DNA of 64,000 bases, from assembly GCA_029204225.1 (NCBI GenBank), contig CM055094.1, forward strand, positions 65,554,293 through 65,618,292. Reading direction: 5' to 3'. This DNA is from Diphasiastrum complanatum. Lineage: Eukaryota > Streptophyta > Lycopodiopsida > Lycopodiales > Lycopodiaceae. Each line of letters begins with the position of its first letter. The first letter of the stretch is position 1. The translations under genes and the position numbers were made by a program. The notes under the pieces were generated by a model. It worked only from the letters and a program-made list of their open reading frames with translations, made no database searches and had not been told where the DNA came from. Shown piece after piece: positions 11,101 through 22,109 of this stretch.

Positions 11101-12140
11101 TCTCTAGACTTCAACCCTACTCAACCAGACTATAATGTCTACATCAAAGAAGTAGGAAAGGATTTTGTGATACTGACCATTTTCGTGGATGATTCGCTGA
11201 TGATAGAAAATTCCTTGATGCTGATCAAAGACACGAAGAGTCAGATTTCTGAAAGCTACGAAATCACAGATCTTGGAGAAGCAACAAAATGCCTAGGGCT
11301 GGAGATCAGAAGAGATCGAACAAATGACGAAATGCACTTGAGTCAGTCAGAATACGCCAGAAAAGTGCTGAAGTAGTACCACATGATGGACTGCAAAGAA
11401 AAAGCCACACCAATGATAGTTGGAGCCAAGCTCACGAAATAGGATTGCCCAAAAACAGAAGAGGAAGAACAGAAGATGGCAGGTATACCCTACCAGAACT
11501 TAATCGGAAGTCTGATGTACTTGACAATTTGTACCAGACCGGATCTGGTCTTCTCTGTTTACGCATTGAGCCAATTTTGTTCCAATCCTGGTTTAGCACA
11601 TTGGCAAATGGCCAAACGAATCCTACAGTATCTGAAGGGTACCCAGAATATTGGATTAACCCATAGAGCTAGAAACGAGGAGAAAGGATTCGAGTTGCAT
11701 CACTATAGTGATGCGAGCTGGGCGAGCTGCAAGGATGACAACAAGTCCATTACTGGAGGATGTTCAATAGCGTGCAGAGTTGCAATCAGCTGGATATGCA
11801 AAAAGCAAACCCTGGTAGCTCAATCCTCTTGCGAAGCTGAGTATGTTGCAGCCTCGAAAGTGGCGAATGAGGTAGTGTGGCTGCGGATAGGGGCCAAGCA
11901 CGATGATGATGGACTCCCAGAGTGCCATCTATTTGTCCCAAGATCCTGTCTTCCATTCAAAGACGAAACACATTCCTCTGAAGTATCATCACATTCGAGA
12001 TTTGATCTCGAAAGGAGAGCTCCAGGTCCAGTTCATAAAACTAGAAAGTATGATTGCAGATCTCCTCACGAAACAACTCGACAAGCCACTCTTTACCAAG
12101 CAAAGAGAGGCAATTGGATTGAACGAACAAAGCTGCAAGG
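8145..12140 (+). pseudogene. Copia element 1 gag-pol, disrupted
   Basis: The first ATG of the frame is 8145 (MTTTIQTRVAIRFDGANYRI). Gag is followed by two zinc knuckles near 8829-8930: CDHCHKPGHTANKC is complete; the second, CMHYKKKGHSAYDC, has Tyr for its second Cys. The protease motif is DLGATSH where DSGA is usual. Integrase shows a degenerate HHCC region (LWHKKMYHLN, CQKGKQ), then HSDV, FIDDY and RSDNKGEY. RT shows CKWVYKKKLKSDG, QIDVKTTFLHGDLEEEIF, YGLKQASRAWY and FVDDSLM (consensus YVDD). RNase H has SDASWASCKDD and SSCEAEY. In-frame stops lie at 8274, 9690, 9972, 11374 and 11440; frame changes lie near 9975, 10107 and 11900. No functional protein is expected. Confidence 0.95.
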
Positions 12141-12152
12141 TTCAAGAGGGAG

Positions 12153-12910
12153 TGTCAGAAATGGTGAACTCCTGCAACTTTGTCGCAACACGAAGAAGAC
12201 ACGAAGGTCGAACGAGAACAATTTGCGACAGTCAACGTGTCTTTGACTCGAAGCACGAACGATTCGCGAATCGTAAACACACCTCTAGGACCGCAAAACG
12301 AAAAGAACGAAACAAACGAAGAGAAATCCTTTGCGCTGCCAACTGGCAGCTCAATGGGCTTCATGCCCAGCTGAAACGAATAGCAACGACAGAGACTAAC
12401 TAACCAGTTGATTAGCGTTAACTAGTCTTGTGATTCTACGTTTAGTTATCTTGTAAACTCCACATAGTGGAGGTAAAAATAATCCTCTCTGGATCATAAC
12501 CTATAGAGAAGAGAAAAAGAAGAGAGATAGTATATACAGAGATCTGTAAGAAATAGAGAGAGACGTAGCGAATAGAGTAAGAAAACAAAATTACCATAGC
12601 TGTGTATGAAAGTCTGCCAACGAGCAGAACACAGCGACAGAGCAGAGAGTCAATCCTCCAACGAGCGAGACACTGACAATCTTGCTCTAAAACCAAACTG
12701 ACAATATAATCGCTCTATTTCCTGTATCTCTTGGCCTTGTGCTGTGTCTCTTGATTGCTAGAATAAAATATGTTCTGTGATGCGTAGTCGAGTGTCTGGG
12801 ATCCCGTAAGAGCTTTCGCACGAAAAGAAAATTCAAAGACAGAAAATTGTTCGCGAATCAGAATAGAGGACGAACACGAAAAACAACAAAAAAAAAGCGT
12901 TTCCGCGACA
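12153..12910 (+). repeat. 3' LTR of Copia element 1 (758 bp)
   Basis: It starts TGTCAGAAATGG after the purine tract and ends GCGACA before the duplicated target CGTTC. It carries a perfect 14-bp palindrome, CGATTCGCGAATCG, at 12260-12273, and another GTTCGCGAATC near 12849. The 5' LTR has a longer, imperfect version of the palindrome segment, so this block has changed since insertion. Confidence 0.95.
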
Positions 12911-12915
12911 CGTTC

Positions 12916-14139
12916 TTCTATTTCACGCTTGAAGATGGCATGTGCTTGTAGGTGAAGAAAGTAAGAGGACTTCAACGCTTACGCTTCCAAGCTTTGTGGT
13001 TTGCTTGTAGAGTTAAAGGTAGTGTCAAAAGTAGTGTTAGTGGATTAGCGTTAATGAAACAATGTTAAGTCGTGTTAGTGTGTGATTAGTATTAATGAGG
13101 TAGTGTTGGATAGTCTTAGAGTGTATGTATTGAGCTCGTATGTGATTCTTAAAGTTTAACTGGTTCACATTGAGTTTTTTAATTTTCCATGCTTTTATGC
13201 TTGTGAAGGAAAAGTAGAGTGTTATGAAGGGAATGCTTGAGAGTGGTTGTGGAGAGAGGAAAGAGTGAAAAGAGAGGGATAGAAGTAAAGGTTGCTTTGG
13301 TTGAGTTTAGTCTGTAAGACGATTTAAGAAGTAGAGGAGGTAACATGGGCTTAAATCCTCATCAAAATGACACTTGCATATAAGACTATAAAAGAAGAAG
13401 CCTAAGAATCACTCCAACGATTTCATAAGCATAACAAGAGGATACTTTTGGCATTAGATCCAAGTATTAAGTTTGTGAACTTAACCAATCTGTTGATGTT
13501 TTGATGCAGCCAAGTCATAGAAGATTGAATATTTGCTTCTTAAAGGATTCCAAAGATGAGATGATCATACTGTTTTCATACGTTATCAAGATTAGTTCAT
13601 GATTGTTTCGTTTATGTTATTATTTATGTTCAGTAGAACAAACTTTAGAAAAGTTACAAGAAATTTTTTGAAATGCTTGGCCAAATAGTTTTAACGGTAC
13701 ACTCCTAGACTAAGAAAGGGCCCCTTCTTTGCCTAAGCAAGTTTGTTAATGAGCGTGAGTGCTAATGGGTTCTATGTGGCAACTTCACCTTGGGTAAACC
13801 ATGTAGAATGTTCAAAGCTAAATGTTGGTTCCATGGCTATAGACTTTTGTGATTACCTTGGAGAAAGAAATTAGGGAATTGATTGCCCTCGTTGACCAAG
13901 TTGCTTAGGACATAGGTGTGACATAACACCTATAGGCCTCATTTAATGGCCATTTCAACATGAAATTTAAAAATCCTATGAAGGCTTTATTGGATGCTCA
14001 TTTCAATGAAACTTTAACATTGCTCATCTCAATTTCAAATTTAAAAACTTCAAGCTCCTCTCATTAGCACATTCCCCCCTAGCCATCCACACACCATTAT
14101 CTTTCTACACTTATAATTCTTTTTCTAACTAGTATGCTT

Positions 14140-14224
<85 letters not shown>

Positions 14225-15605
14225 AACTATAAATTAAGAACTTATACAAAAGTACGACTCAAAGAGCAACGAGTCTACTAGCCTCTTTAAACTAAAGGAG
14301 AAGATGCAAAAAACAACATTTTCAAATTCCCTATGTTTTATGTCAAACCATAAAAAAATTGCTTTGAGATTTTTCCAAAAGTAGTTAATATGAGATTCAA
14401 CAAATACCATCATTAAGCAGCAAATTAAGTGTGGCGAAAGCTTTTAAATTGAACGTGGAAATATTAGAGATAGATCTTCAAAGAGACAGATGACAAAATA
14501 GAAAATGTGACTAACATCATCTAGAACTTTGAATTTAAAGTTGACGTGAATTGCATTACTTTTGCATTTGGAGCGGACAAGGAATGGCTATAAGATTTTG
14601 AGCTTATCAAGCTTGATCTTGTTGGTACGAAGAAATCTAGCTTTCCATCTACAGGGAGGATTAGTGGTCCCCACTTAGAGTTGAACTAGGAAAACATAAA
14701 GTCAAGCTCCTTGGAGGTAGTGAAGACGGAGTATTTGGAAATTATCTTGATCTTTTACAAGCTTTCAAGAACCATTTGGAATCACAAACACTAGGAGAGG
14801 ATGTGGAGAGTTTACTAGAATCATAAAAGCAAAATATAGGAAATTAGCCTCAAGTAAAGAAGGGCCAAGATCTTTTCTAAAGCCGGTCAAGATCGAGCAA
14901 CTAGACAAAGTCTATGATGTGTTTTCAGGTGTGTATCCTTTATGGCAAAGGCTTTTGTAGAGTCCGTTCTCAATATGCTCCAAAGGTTTGGAGTTAATGG
15001 TGATAGCGAGAGAGAGCTCCCTCCAGACTGCAGGCTCTCACATCTAAATACAAATTGTGTAAGGAACATCAAATGAAGGAGGAAGAGATTTGGAAAAAGA
15101 TAGGAAATATAGGTAAAATCGAAAAGGGAGAAAGGATTGGAAAGGCTTGGAGAAGAAGAAACAAAAGGATGAATTGAGGTTGTAATAAGTGGCCAAGTTT
15201 AATGTGAATACGTTCAATAAAAAGAGTAAGAGATGAAATGGAAGGGTGAGAAGGCCAAAGCCACCAGTCTTAAGAGTAGAGCAAATGTCCCAATTCAGAA
15301 GGTAGGGGCCATATTCCATAGAAACTTCTTGAAAATTTTGGCTATCGAGCCTATCGAAAGAAAGGAGGATGATGGGAGAGTAAATTAGGAAAAACTAATG
15401 TGCTTAAGGACAATAAGATGCGCATGGAAAGAGAGGTCCACAAAATTCCACCTACAAATTTTGAATAGAATAGTGGACAAAAACAAAAAATAGATATTTA
15501 GTACAACTGTTCCAATGGTTTTACAGACGAGCACATTTTAGATATCAAGCTAAAAACTCGCCAAATGTTATGATTTTTCATAAAGCATTCAAATTCATAA
15601 CAAAA
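12916..15605. other. Unassigned intergenic DNA with a (CT)40 tract
   Basis: I see no supportable gene. At 13020-13120 the sequence is rich in GTGTTAGT-like words. A pure CT run spans 14141-14221. Around 14500-15400 purine-rich sequence gives only short broken frames. This may be very old retroelement sequence, but no motif proves it. Confidence 0.4.
14141..14221 (+). repeat. (CT)40 microsatellite
   Basis: Uninterrupted CT dinucleotides over about 80 bases. Confidence 0.95.
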
Positions 15606-15610
15606 GAGAG

Positions 15611-16292
15611 TGTAAAAATTATAGCAAATAAGGATCCTAAAACACTTGAAATGATGAGGGAAACAATAGATTATGATTTCATAAGATTAGCACAAGTTGA
15701 ATCATCAAAATCCATCAAAAATCTATGCTTGAACCTCACTAAATGGCCCAAATCCTTGAAGAAGGCTTCACACGTGTGAAAGTACGGCCTCCCACAGTCT
15801 GAGTACTATACACCAGACCTACATTCAATCCTATAATCATTAGTAATCACAAGTACTCAAACAATTATGAACATAGAGAGCAATTGCACCATTATGAGAG
15901 AAAAAACATGAAATTGCTTGATTGATTTTGGTGAGATATCATCACCTATATATACATGATTCATCACGGTTTTAGGCAGGTATGAGTAGCCCTAAACCTA
16001 TCCCTAATGCTAATTTTGGTGGATCTTTCATCCCTACCAAGTTAGGGTTGGAATCTTGGAGATCCCTCAACAATACAAAAATCACCAAAAATAGCTCCTA
16101 TTTTTTCTCCCTTGTATCTAAGCATAATTTGGACTCATTCCAAAGGTTCTAACACTTAAGTCTACTTGAGAACATCCTTATGAATGGAATCCTATGCTAT
16201 TTGGCACGTGTGACAAGCCACATCATGACCATCTAACTATTTACAAGTCATATGACCAAAACTAGTCAAGCTAGAATTGTGAATTTTTAACA
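15611..16292 (-). repeat. 3' LTR of Copia element 2 (682 bp)
   Basis: It starts TGTAAAAATTA and ends TTTTTAACA on the plus strand. It has the same length as the copy at 21084-21765 and differs by about ten substitutions that I counted by eye. On the element's own strand a purine stretch GTGAGGAG precedes it, consistent with a polypurine tract. Confidence 0.95.
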
Positions 16293-16303
16293 CTCCTCAC
16301 TAT

Positions 16304-19300
16304 CTAGCTTGGTTCAATCATTGCTTTACTAATCACTCCAAGTGATGATCTGAACTTCATAAAAGGTGTCTTTTGAAGTGGTTTAGTAAGTAGATCAGCT
16401 ACACATTCATTGCTTGGAACATGCTCCAAAGCAATCTCCTTGGCTTGCACCATTTCTCTCACAAAGTGATGGCATATCTCAATGTGCTTAGATCTTGCAT
16501 GGAAGATTGGGTTAGATGCAAGGTGTTGGGCTGATATATTGTCATTGTAGATGATTGGTGCCTCCTCTGAATCCATGATCTTTAGTTCCACCAATAATCT
16601 CTTGATCCAAAGTACCTCCTTTGTAGTGGTTGTCAAAGCTTTGTACTCGGCCTCGGTTGAAGATAGAGATATAGTTTCTTGCTTTTTTGAAAGCCATGAA
16701 ACCACACCTTCTCCTATGAAAGTTGAATAGGCACTTGTTGATTTCCTATCCCTCTTGTCCCCTGCAAAATCTGAATCACTGAATGCATGAAGGTTAATCA
16801 CATCTCCTCTATATAGAATCCCAAAATCCAATGTACCCGAGATGTATCTTAGAATCCTCTTAGCCTTTTTCCAATGGATATTCAATGACTTTTGCATGGA
16901 TTGGTTCAACCTACATACACTAAAGCTAAGATCTGGTCTAGTTATAGTGATCCATATTAAGGAACCTATAAGTTGCCTAAACAAAGTGATGTCCATGAAG
17001 GATCTTTCATCATCTTCATTTGGCACTTTTACATCTTGCTCCATTGGTGTGTCAACACTTTTGCATACTTCCATCTTAAACTTCTTCAAAAGACTTTGAG
17101 CATAGTTTACTTGACTTATAAAGATAAAATCAGACCTTCTAAGTACTTCTATGCCTAAGATGAAGTGAAGACACCCTAGATCTACCATCTTGAACTCTAA
17201 GGATAGATCTATCTTGATTTTTTCAATACCATCAACACTATTTCCACTAATGATGATGTCATCTACATAAATGAGTAAAAGTACAATACCAACATCATCA
17301 AACTTAATGTAAAGAGTGGGATCATATTCACTTTGAACAAAAGAAAGTGAAATAAGATAGCAATGTAGTCTTGAATTCCAAGATCTCGAGGCTTGCTTCA
17401 AGCCATAGATGCTTCTTTGGAGATGGCATACTTTGTTCTCCATTCCATGCTTGATGAACCCTTGTGGCTGCTCCATATAGATATCCTCTTCCAAAAAACC
17501 ATTCAAGAAAGTATTAGAGACATCCATTTGACATAGAATCCATCCAAAATGTGATGCAAGTGCAATGATTAGCCTTATTGTGACCATCTTGGCCACGGGT
17601 GCAAAAGTTTCCTCATAGTCTATCCCTCTCTCTTGAGCATAACCTTTTGCAACTAATCTTGCTTTATGTTTGTTAACACTCCCATTTGCATTCAACTTAA
17701 GCTTGAAGACCCACTTGCATCCTATTACATTCCTTTGAGATCTCTCAACAAGCAACCAAGTTTCATTCTCAATCAAGGCATCATACTCATCCAACATAGC
17801 TTTATACCATTCTTTGGAGTTCAATGCATCTTCAACATTAGATGGTTCTTCAAAACTAGATAAAGCATAAGAAGTGGATGAGATACCCTCAACTTGATGT
17901 CCTTTGCCATGATATGTGAGCCTTGATGGCTCCACTTTTGCCCTTGAAGATCTCCTTGGTGTGATAGGTGGGTTTGGTGCTTGCTCCTCCATGAGCTCCT
18001 CCTCAAAACCAAGATCTTGCTCCTCGGCCATCTTCTTCTTGATTGTTGGAGCACTTGAGCCTTCTTCAAGCATATGCATATGATGTTCATCAAATATGAC
18101 ATCCCTTGAAACAACAAGTTTGTTCAAGGATGGGAGATAGACTTTGTAGCCCTTGCTTGAGCTTGCATATCCAAGCATGATCCCTCTTGTGGAAGATGGA
18201 TCCTCCTTGGTTCTTGTTTCCAATGGCACATGCACATAACATATACACCCAAAAACTTTCAAGTGATTAAGATTGGGTTTCTTTCCATACAGCATCTCAT
18301 AAGGAGTTTTGCCTTCAATTGCTTTGCAAGACACCCTATTCATCAAGTAGTTTGCACATACAAGAGACTCACCCCAAAAGGATTTGGGCAAACAAGCATC
18401 TAATCTTAAAGCCTTAGAACATTCACATAATGTTCTATTCCTTCTTTCAGCAACTCCATTTTGTTGAGGAGTGTAAGGACAAGAAGTCTCTTTCTTGATC
18501 CCTTCCTCCTCACAAAAGGCCTTGAACTCATTGGAGATGAATTCTCCACCATTGTCACTTCTAAGAATCTTGATGCTATGATTATGATGCTTTTCCACAA
18601 ACAACTTGAACTTTACAAAAGTATCAAATACTTGAGACTTGAAGGAAAGTAAGAACACCCAACAATATCTTGAGTAGTCATCAATGAAGGTTAAAAACAT
18701 GGATGAACCTCCATTAGATTTGGTGCTAGCAATGTGCACATCCGAGTGTATGAGTTCAAGAGGATGAGATGACTTTGTGATGGAGTTAGGAAACACCTTC
18801 TTATGTGCCTTGGATAAGGCACAAGCTTCACAAACCTTGTCTTCCTTCCCAATAGACCTTGGTAGGCCTAAAGCATACTCCTCCTTGATCATAGCCTCCA
18901 TGGAACCCGAGTTGACATGTCCAAGTCTTTTGTGCCATAAAGTAAAGGTAGATATCTTGCTCTTCTCGGTCAACATGACAACATTAGTATCCACAAATGC
19001 ATCCAACTTATAAAGTTTGCCAAGTCTAGTGCCCTTAGCCACTATCTTACCCTTCTTCTTGATGAAACATTCATTTGAAGCAAAGTCAACATTGAAACCA
19101 TTGTCTACCATTTGGCCAACACTTAGTAGATTCTTTGTTATTGTAGGAATGTACAAAACACCTTCTATGTTGATCTTTTTGGAAGATCCTAAGCAAAGGG
19201 GAATGCTACCAACTCCTTCAATCTTACAAGCTTCATCATTTGCTGTATAGATAGACTTTATAGGTCCATCATAAGATAAGAGAGAAGAGAAAAACTCCCT

Positions 19301-20272
19301 TTTACTAGTCATGTGTGAACTAGCACCCGAGTCAATCCACCAAGGATCTTCTCCTTTGAAGCTTGTTGAAGAAAATATGGACATCATGAGAGAGTCCTCA
19401 TGTGAACTCTGCTCCTCCTCCTCTTTGCTCATGTTGGCTTGGCTTTGATCTTGCTTCCTCTTAAAGCATTCCGAGGCATAATGCCCCATCTTGCTACAAT
19501 AGTAGCACTTCACCTTTGATTTGTCCTTCTTGACTTTGGTGGTTGATGGAGATGCCTTTGAGGGTCCTTCTTGATCCTCAAGCTTTGTAGACTTCTTGAA
19601 TGTTGATCCTTTGCCTTTGGACTTGCCTTTGCCTTTGGTGAAGAGAGCTTGGTCATCTCCACCTTGGATGGAAAGCCTATCCATCCTCTCTTGCATTTGG
19701 CTCCTTCTTGATTCCTCGGCCATGAGTGTGCCTTGGAGTTCTTCAAGTATGGGTAGCTTACCCAAAATTGCATATCCCTGAACCAAATTGTCAAATTCAA
19801 AGCTTAGTCCATTCAATATGAGTTGAACAAGCTCTTCATCCTTGATAGGGTCACCTATAAAGGCTAGCTCTTTGTTCAATTCCTTTACTCTTAAGACAAA
19901 AGTATGTGCACTCTCTCCTTTCCTATGATAGCTTCTATAGATTTAATTCTTCAAAGCCAACATTCTAGTTTGGTTCTTGGATTCATAGACCTTTTGCAAA
20001 GTCTCCCAAGCATCTTGAGCTGAAGTGCAATCTCCTACCTCTCTTAAGAGTTCATTTGCAACATTCATTTTTATGCAATGTAGTGCAACATTGCACCTCT
20101 TGATGTATTTGGCTTTTTCTTGAGGATGAATAGGTTCACCCTCCTTACTATTTACAATTTCCATCAGATCTTGCATGATCATGATAGATTCCATTCTAAC
20201 TTTCCATATGGAATAGTTAGTTTTGTTGAGCCTTTCATTAGTATCCAAAAGATATGCATTTATAGATGCCAT
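16304..20272 (-). CDS. Copia element 2 gag-pol polyprotein with one premature stop
   Basis: One frame runs from ATG at 20272 (MASINAYLLDTNERL) to a stop at 16304, 1,322 codons, broken by a single TAA at 19943-19945 after MLALKN; downstream reading resumes at once in frame. Parts in order: UBN2-type gag; zinc knuckle CYYCSKMGHYASEC; protease WWIDSGASSHM; GAG pre-integrase HHCC (LWHKRLGHVN, CEACALSK); integrase core with HSDVH, FIDDYSRY and SDNGGEF, then QQNGVAERRNRT; RT with CKWVFKLKLNANGSV, QMDVSNTFLNGFLEEDIY and IYVDDIIISG; RNase H with DSDFAGDKRDRKSTSAY and SSTEAEYKAL. All catalytic motifs look intact. The stop is most simply a CAA (Gln) to TAA change. Without readthrough, gag would end after 110 residues, although an internal ATG at 19879 begins the long downstream frame. 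Confidence 0.95.
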
Positions 20273-21083
20273 CTAGTCTCCTAATCAAGGACTTGACACA
20301 AATGAAGGTTACTTCTATTGATTCGATTGAAGGTCTACCTTATCCCACTTCTTAGGGACCTGAAAAGATCAGTAATAGACTTCCTATAAAGATCTAAGAA
20401 TGATTTCTAACAAAATCAAATCATAGAATACTAGAAACAATGCACTTGCTTGATTGAAGTAGACAATACTAGTAGAATTGCCCCTCTTTCTATAAAGAAC
20501 ATTAAAGCTTCCAAATGATCTGATCAAGAGTGAATTTCAGCAACCTAATATACTTCCAAAATCACTTGTAAAAGATCTAAATGGAACTTAATGAGGATGC
20601 AACACAATCTACTATCCAATCACAAGCAAAAAATGATCAAAATTGATGAAAAATTGATCTAATTTGGTGCATAAGTCGAGCAATGGTTGGACTGAACCTA
20701 AATCACTTTAGGAGGTGCCTACTACACCTTAGAACAGCCTTGAAGAGTCCCCAAAACTCTGATCTTCCCTCTCCTTGAGTGCTAGAAAGCCTCCTCTATG
20801 AAATCACCTCCAAAACTCGCTTAGAAATCAATGCTTGGAGCAAGCAAAACTTGCTATCTTTGTAATGTGAATTGAATTCAACTTTGCCTCTGGTTTTAGA
20901 CACCTAAACACCTGCAAATGAAGTCACACAACACCAATCTCCAATGTATTTGACTCACTTTGAGTTCTAGAATCAATACTAGATGCTAAGATCCAATCTA
21001 CACAAGATTTAGATAAAAAATTGTGATCAAATTGAATGAAAACCAAGGATTTAGCTCATTTCAGCCTTTAGGCTCTGATACCA
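20273..21083 (-). other. Leader and primer-binding site of Copia element 2
   Basis: This lies between the 5' LTR and the gag start on the minus strand. The site complementary to initiator tRNA-Met 3' end occupies about 21066-21083 (reverse complement TGGTATCAGAGCCTAAAG). The rest is non-coding leader. Confidence 0.85.
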
Positions 21084-21765
21084 TGTAAAAATTACAGCAA
21101 ATAAGGATCCTAAAACACTTGAAATGATGAGGGAAACAATAGATTATGATTTCATAAGATTAGCACAAGTTGAACCATCAAAATCCATCAAAAATCTATG
21201 CTTGAACCTCACTAAATGGCCCAAATCCTTGAAGAAGGCTTCACACGTGTGAAAGTACGGCCTCCCACAGTCTGAGTACTGTACACCAGACCTACATTCA
21301 ATCCTATAATCATTAGTAATCACAAGTACTCAAACAATTATGAACATAGAGAGCAATTGCACCATTATGAGAGAAAAAGCATGAAATTGCTTGATTGATT
21401 TTGGTGAGATATCATCATCTATATATACATGATCCATCACGGTTTTGGGCAGGTATGAGTAGCCCTAAACCTATCCCTAATGCTAATTTTGGTGGATCTT
21501 TCATCCCTACCAAGTTAGGGTTGGAATCTTGGAGATCCCTCAACAATACAAAAATGACCAAAAATAGCTCCTATTTTTTCTCCCTTGTATCTAAGCATAA
21601 TTTGGACTCATTCCAAAGGTTCTAACACTTAGGTCTACTTGAGAACATCCTTATGAATGGAATCCTATTCTATTTGGCACGTGTGACAAGCCACATCATG
21701 ACCATCTAACTATTTACAAGTCATATGACCAAAACTAGTCAAGCTAGAATTGTGAATTTTTAACA
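21084..21765 (-). repeat. 5' LTR of Copia element 2 (682 bp)
   Basis: It has the same ends and length as 15611-16292. Substitutions include ATTACAGC/ATTATAGC at the inner end and CTATTCTATTTGG/CTATGCTATTTGG near the outer end. Confidence 0.95.
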
Positions 21766-22109
21766 GAGAGATCCTCGTGGTACAATGGCAATCATGTATA
21801 TATTGTATCTATTTTAATTTTAATTTTTCATCATCTCCAAGATCGAGATGGATTGTATTGTCATGAAGGAACAATTTCCTTTCATGTGGATCTAAAAACT
21901 ATATATTTTTCTTTTTGCTCATATCTACGTATCTCGAATAAAGGGCCATTGAAGATGATCTTTTTGTAGTATCTTTAGGGACATAGCCCAATATTTTAAT
22001 GGCTAGATCCCTCTTAACAAAAACAAATGGCCTCCAAGCCTCTTGTGTACTTTTCACACATGTGAGGACTCACAAATCAATGTGATTGATCTTCTAAGGT
22101 GTGTGTGAT

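Larger units (their letters stand above)
7313..12915 (+). mobile_element. Copia element 1, full structure, inactive
   Basis: This is a complete Ty1/Copia insertion: LTRs 7318-8079 and 12153-12910, flanked by the 5-bp duplication CGTTC (7313-7317 and 12911-12915). It has an initiator tRNA-Met primer-binding site at 8080 and a purine run TTCAAGAGGGAG just before the 3' LTR. The internal region encodes gag-protease-integrase-RT-RNase H in plant Copia order but carries about five in-frame stops and three frame breaks. LTR divergence shows an older insertion than element 2. Confidence 0.95.
15606..21770 (-). mobile_element. Copia element 2, nearly intact
   Basis: This is a complete insertion on the minus strand. 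The two 682-bp LTRs (15611-16292 and 21084-21765) are flanked by the direct repeat GAGAG (15606-15610 and 21766-21770). The primer-binding site TGGTATCAGAGCC lies on the minus strand just left of 21084. A leader of about 0.8 kb precedes one long gag-pol frame. LTR divergence of about 1.5 percent makes it the youngest element in the window. Only one nonsense codon was seen, so it may have been mobile recently. Confidence 0.97.
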
